A stretch of DNA of 64,000 nucleotides from an uncultured Porphyromonadaceae bacterium (GTDB lineage Bacteria > Bacteroidota > Bacteroidia > Bacteroidales > Muribaculaceae), in NCBI GenBank assembly GCA_900550025.1, contig URQP01000001.1:1-64000 (forward strand), read 5' to 3'. Positions 63,975-64,000 of this stretch are shown here, piece by piece (positions within the stretch are counted from its first letter, which is position 1; each line of letters opens with the position of its first letter). A program made the position numbers and the translations under genes. A model generated the notes under the pieces. The model did no database searches, had not been told where the DNA came from, and was given only the letters and a program-made list of their open reading frames with translations.

Positions 63975-64000
63975 ATGGCATATTTCCCTATAGAAGAATT
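63975..64000 (+). CDS. Start of the next gene, possibly diaminopimelate decarboxylase
   Basis: ATG at 63975 opens MAYFPIEE and runs off the window. The FPIxx start and the position 12 bp after lysC recall lysA of Bacteroidales, but eight residues are too few to prove it. Confidence 0.4.

Overview
This 64 kb window looks like chromosomal DNA of a member of the Bacteroidales, most plausibly a Muribaculaceae-type gut bacterium; the family-level placement is inference. Supporting signs are Bacteroidetes-type promoters (TTG, about 19-21 nt, TAnnTTTG) ahead of many genes, type IX secretion C-terminal sorting domains, a SusC/TonB-type receptor with a carboxypeptidase-regulatory N-terminal domain, DcaP-like and DUF5103 proteins, and core genes resembling Bacteroides homologues. 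There is no prophage, insertion sequence, CRISPR array or integrase. It is mostly a housekeeping region with accessory secreted-protein islands.

Layout. 0-7.3 kb: truncated DcaP-like porin, an unknown secreted protein, and two tandem secreted phosphodiester glycosidases that share a 349-bp identical tract. 7.4-14.4 kb: three minus-strand operons, coaX-OMP-lptC, trmD-divIC-membrane protein, and speA-truA. 14.6-17.4 kb: enolase, then a 450-bp intergenic stretch with a 116-nt hairpin, then an Fn3 lipoprotein. 17.5-20.6 kb: galactose operon (galK, galM, sugar nucleotidyltransferase). 20.7-27.5 kb: DUF362 ferredoxin protein, a candidate small RNA, a tightly coupled operon of NfnAB-like flavoproteins with two sugar-ketoisomerase-like cupins and an aminotransferase, and a YitT protein. 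27.7-33.2 kb: a TonB-receptor gene broken by an in-frame TGA, tdk, tilS, tRNA-Arg(CCG), ung. 33.2-41.1 kb: DUF5103 protein, a BtuFCD-like metal/cofactor ABC importer, a conserved protein, SIMPL, an O-acetyltransferase and a DMT transporter. 41.1-43.2 kb: PEGA-like lipoprotein, HIT hydrolase, greA. 43.4-51.9 kb: a secreted TPR-CHAT protein, a DPM1-like glycosyltransferase, dihydroorotase, a calcium P-type ATPase and a 51-aa acidic protein. 51.9-59.8 kb: a secreted alpha-glucan region (GH133 debranching enzyme, CE1-like esterase, GH13 pullulanase, cardiolipin synthase in between) with two tiny proteins that are little more than a signal peptide plus a sorting-domain-like fold. 59.9-64 kb: unknown secreted protein, GT2 glycosyltransferase, FtsE, aspartate kinase, and the first codons of probable lysA.

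Most notable observations: (1) an 84-bp promoter module about 90% identical upstream of trmD and of the DUF362 gene; (2) a promoter plus terminator framing an orphan ~90-nt transcript at 21.9-22.0 kb; (3) the NfnAB-cupin-cupin-aminotransferase operon, in which one cupin lacks the second active-site histidine; (4) a secreted TPR-CHAT putative protease; (5) the large hairpin before the Fn3 lipoprotein. All functional calls come from reading motifs; no database search was possible.
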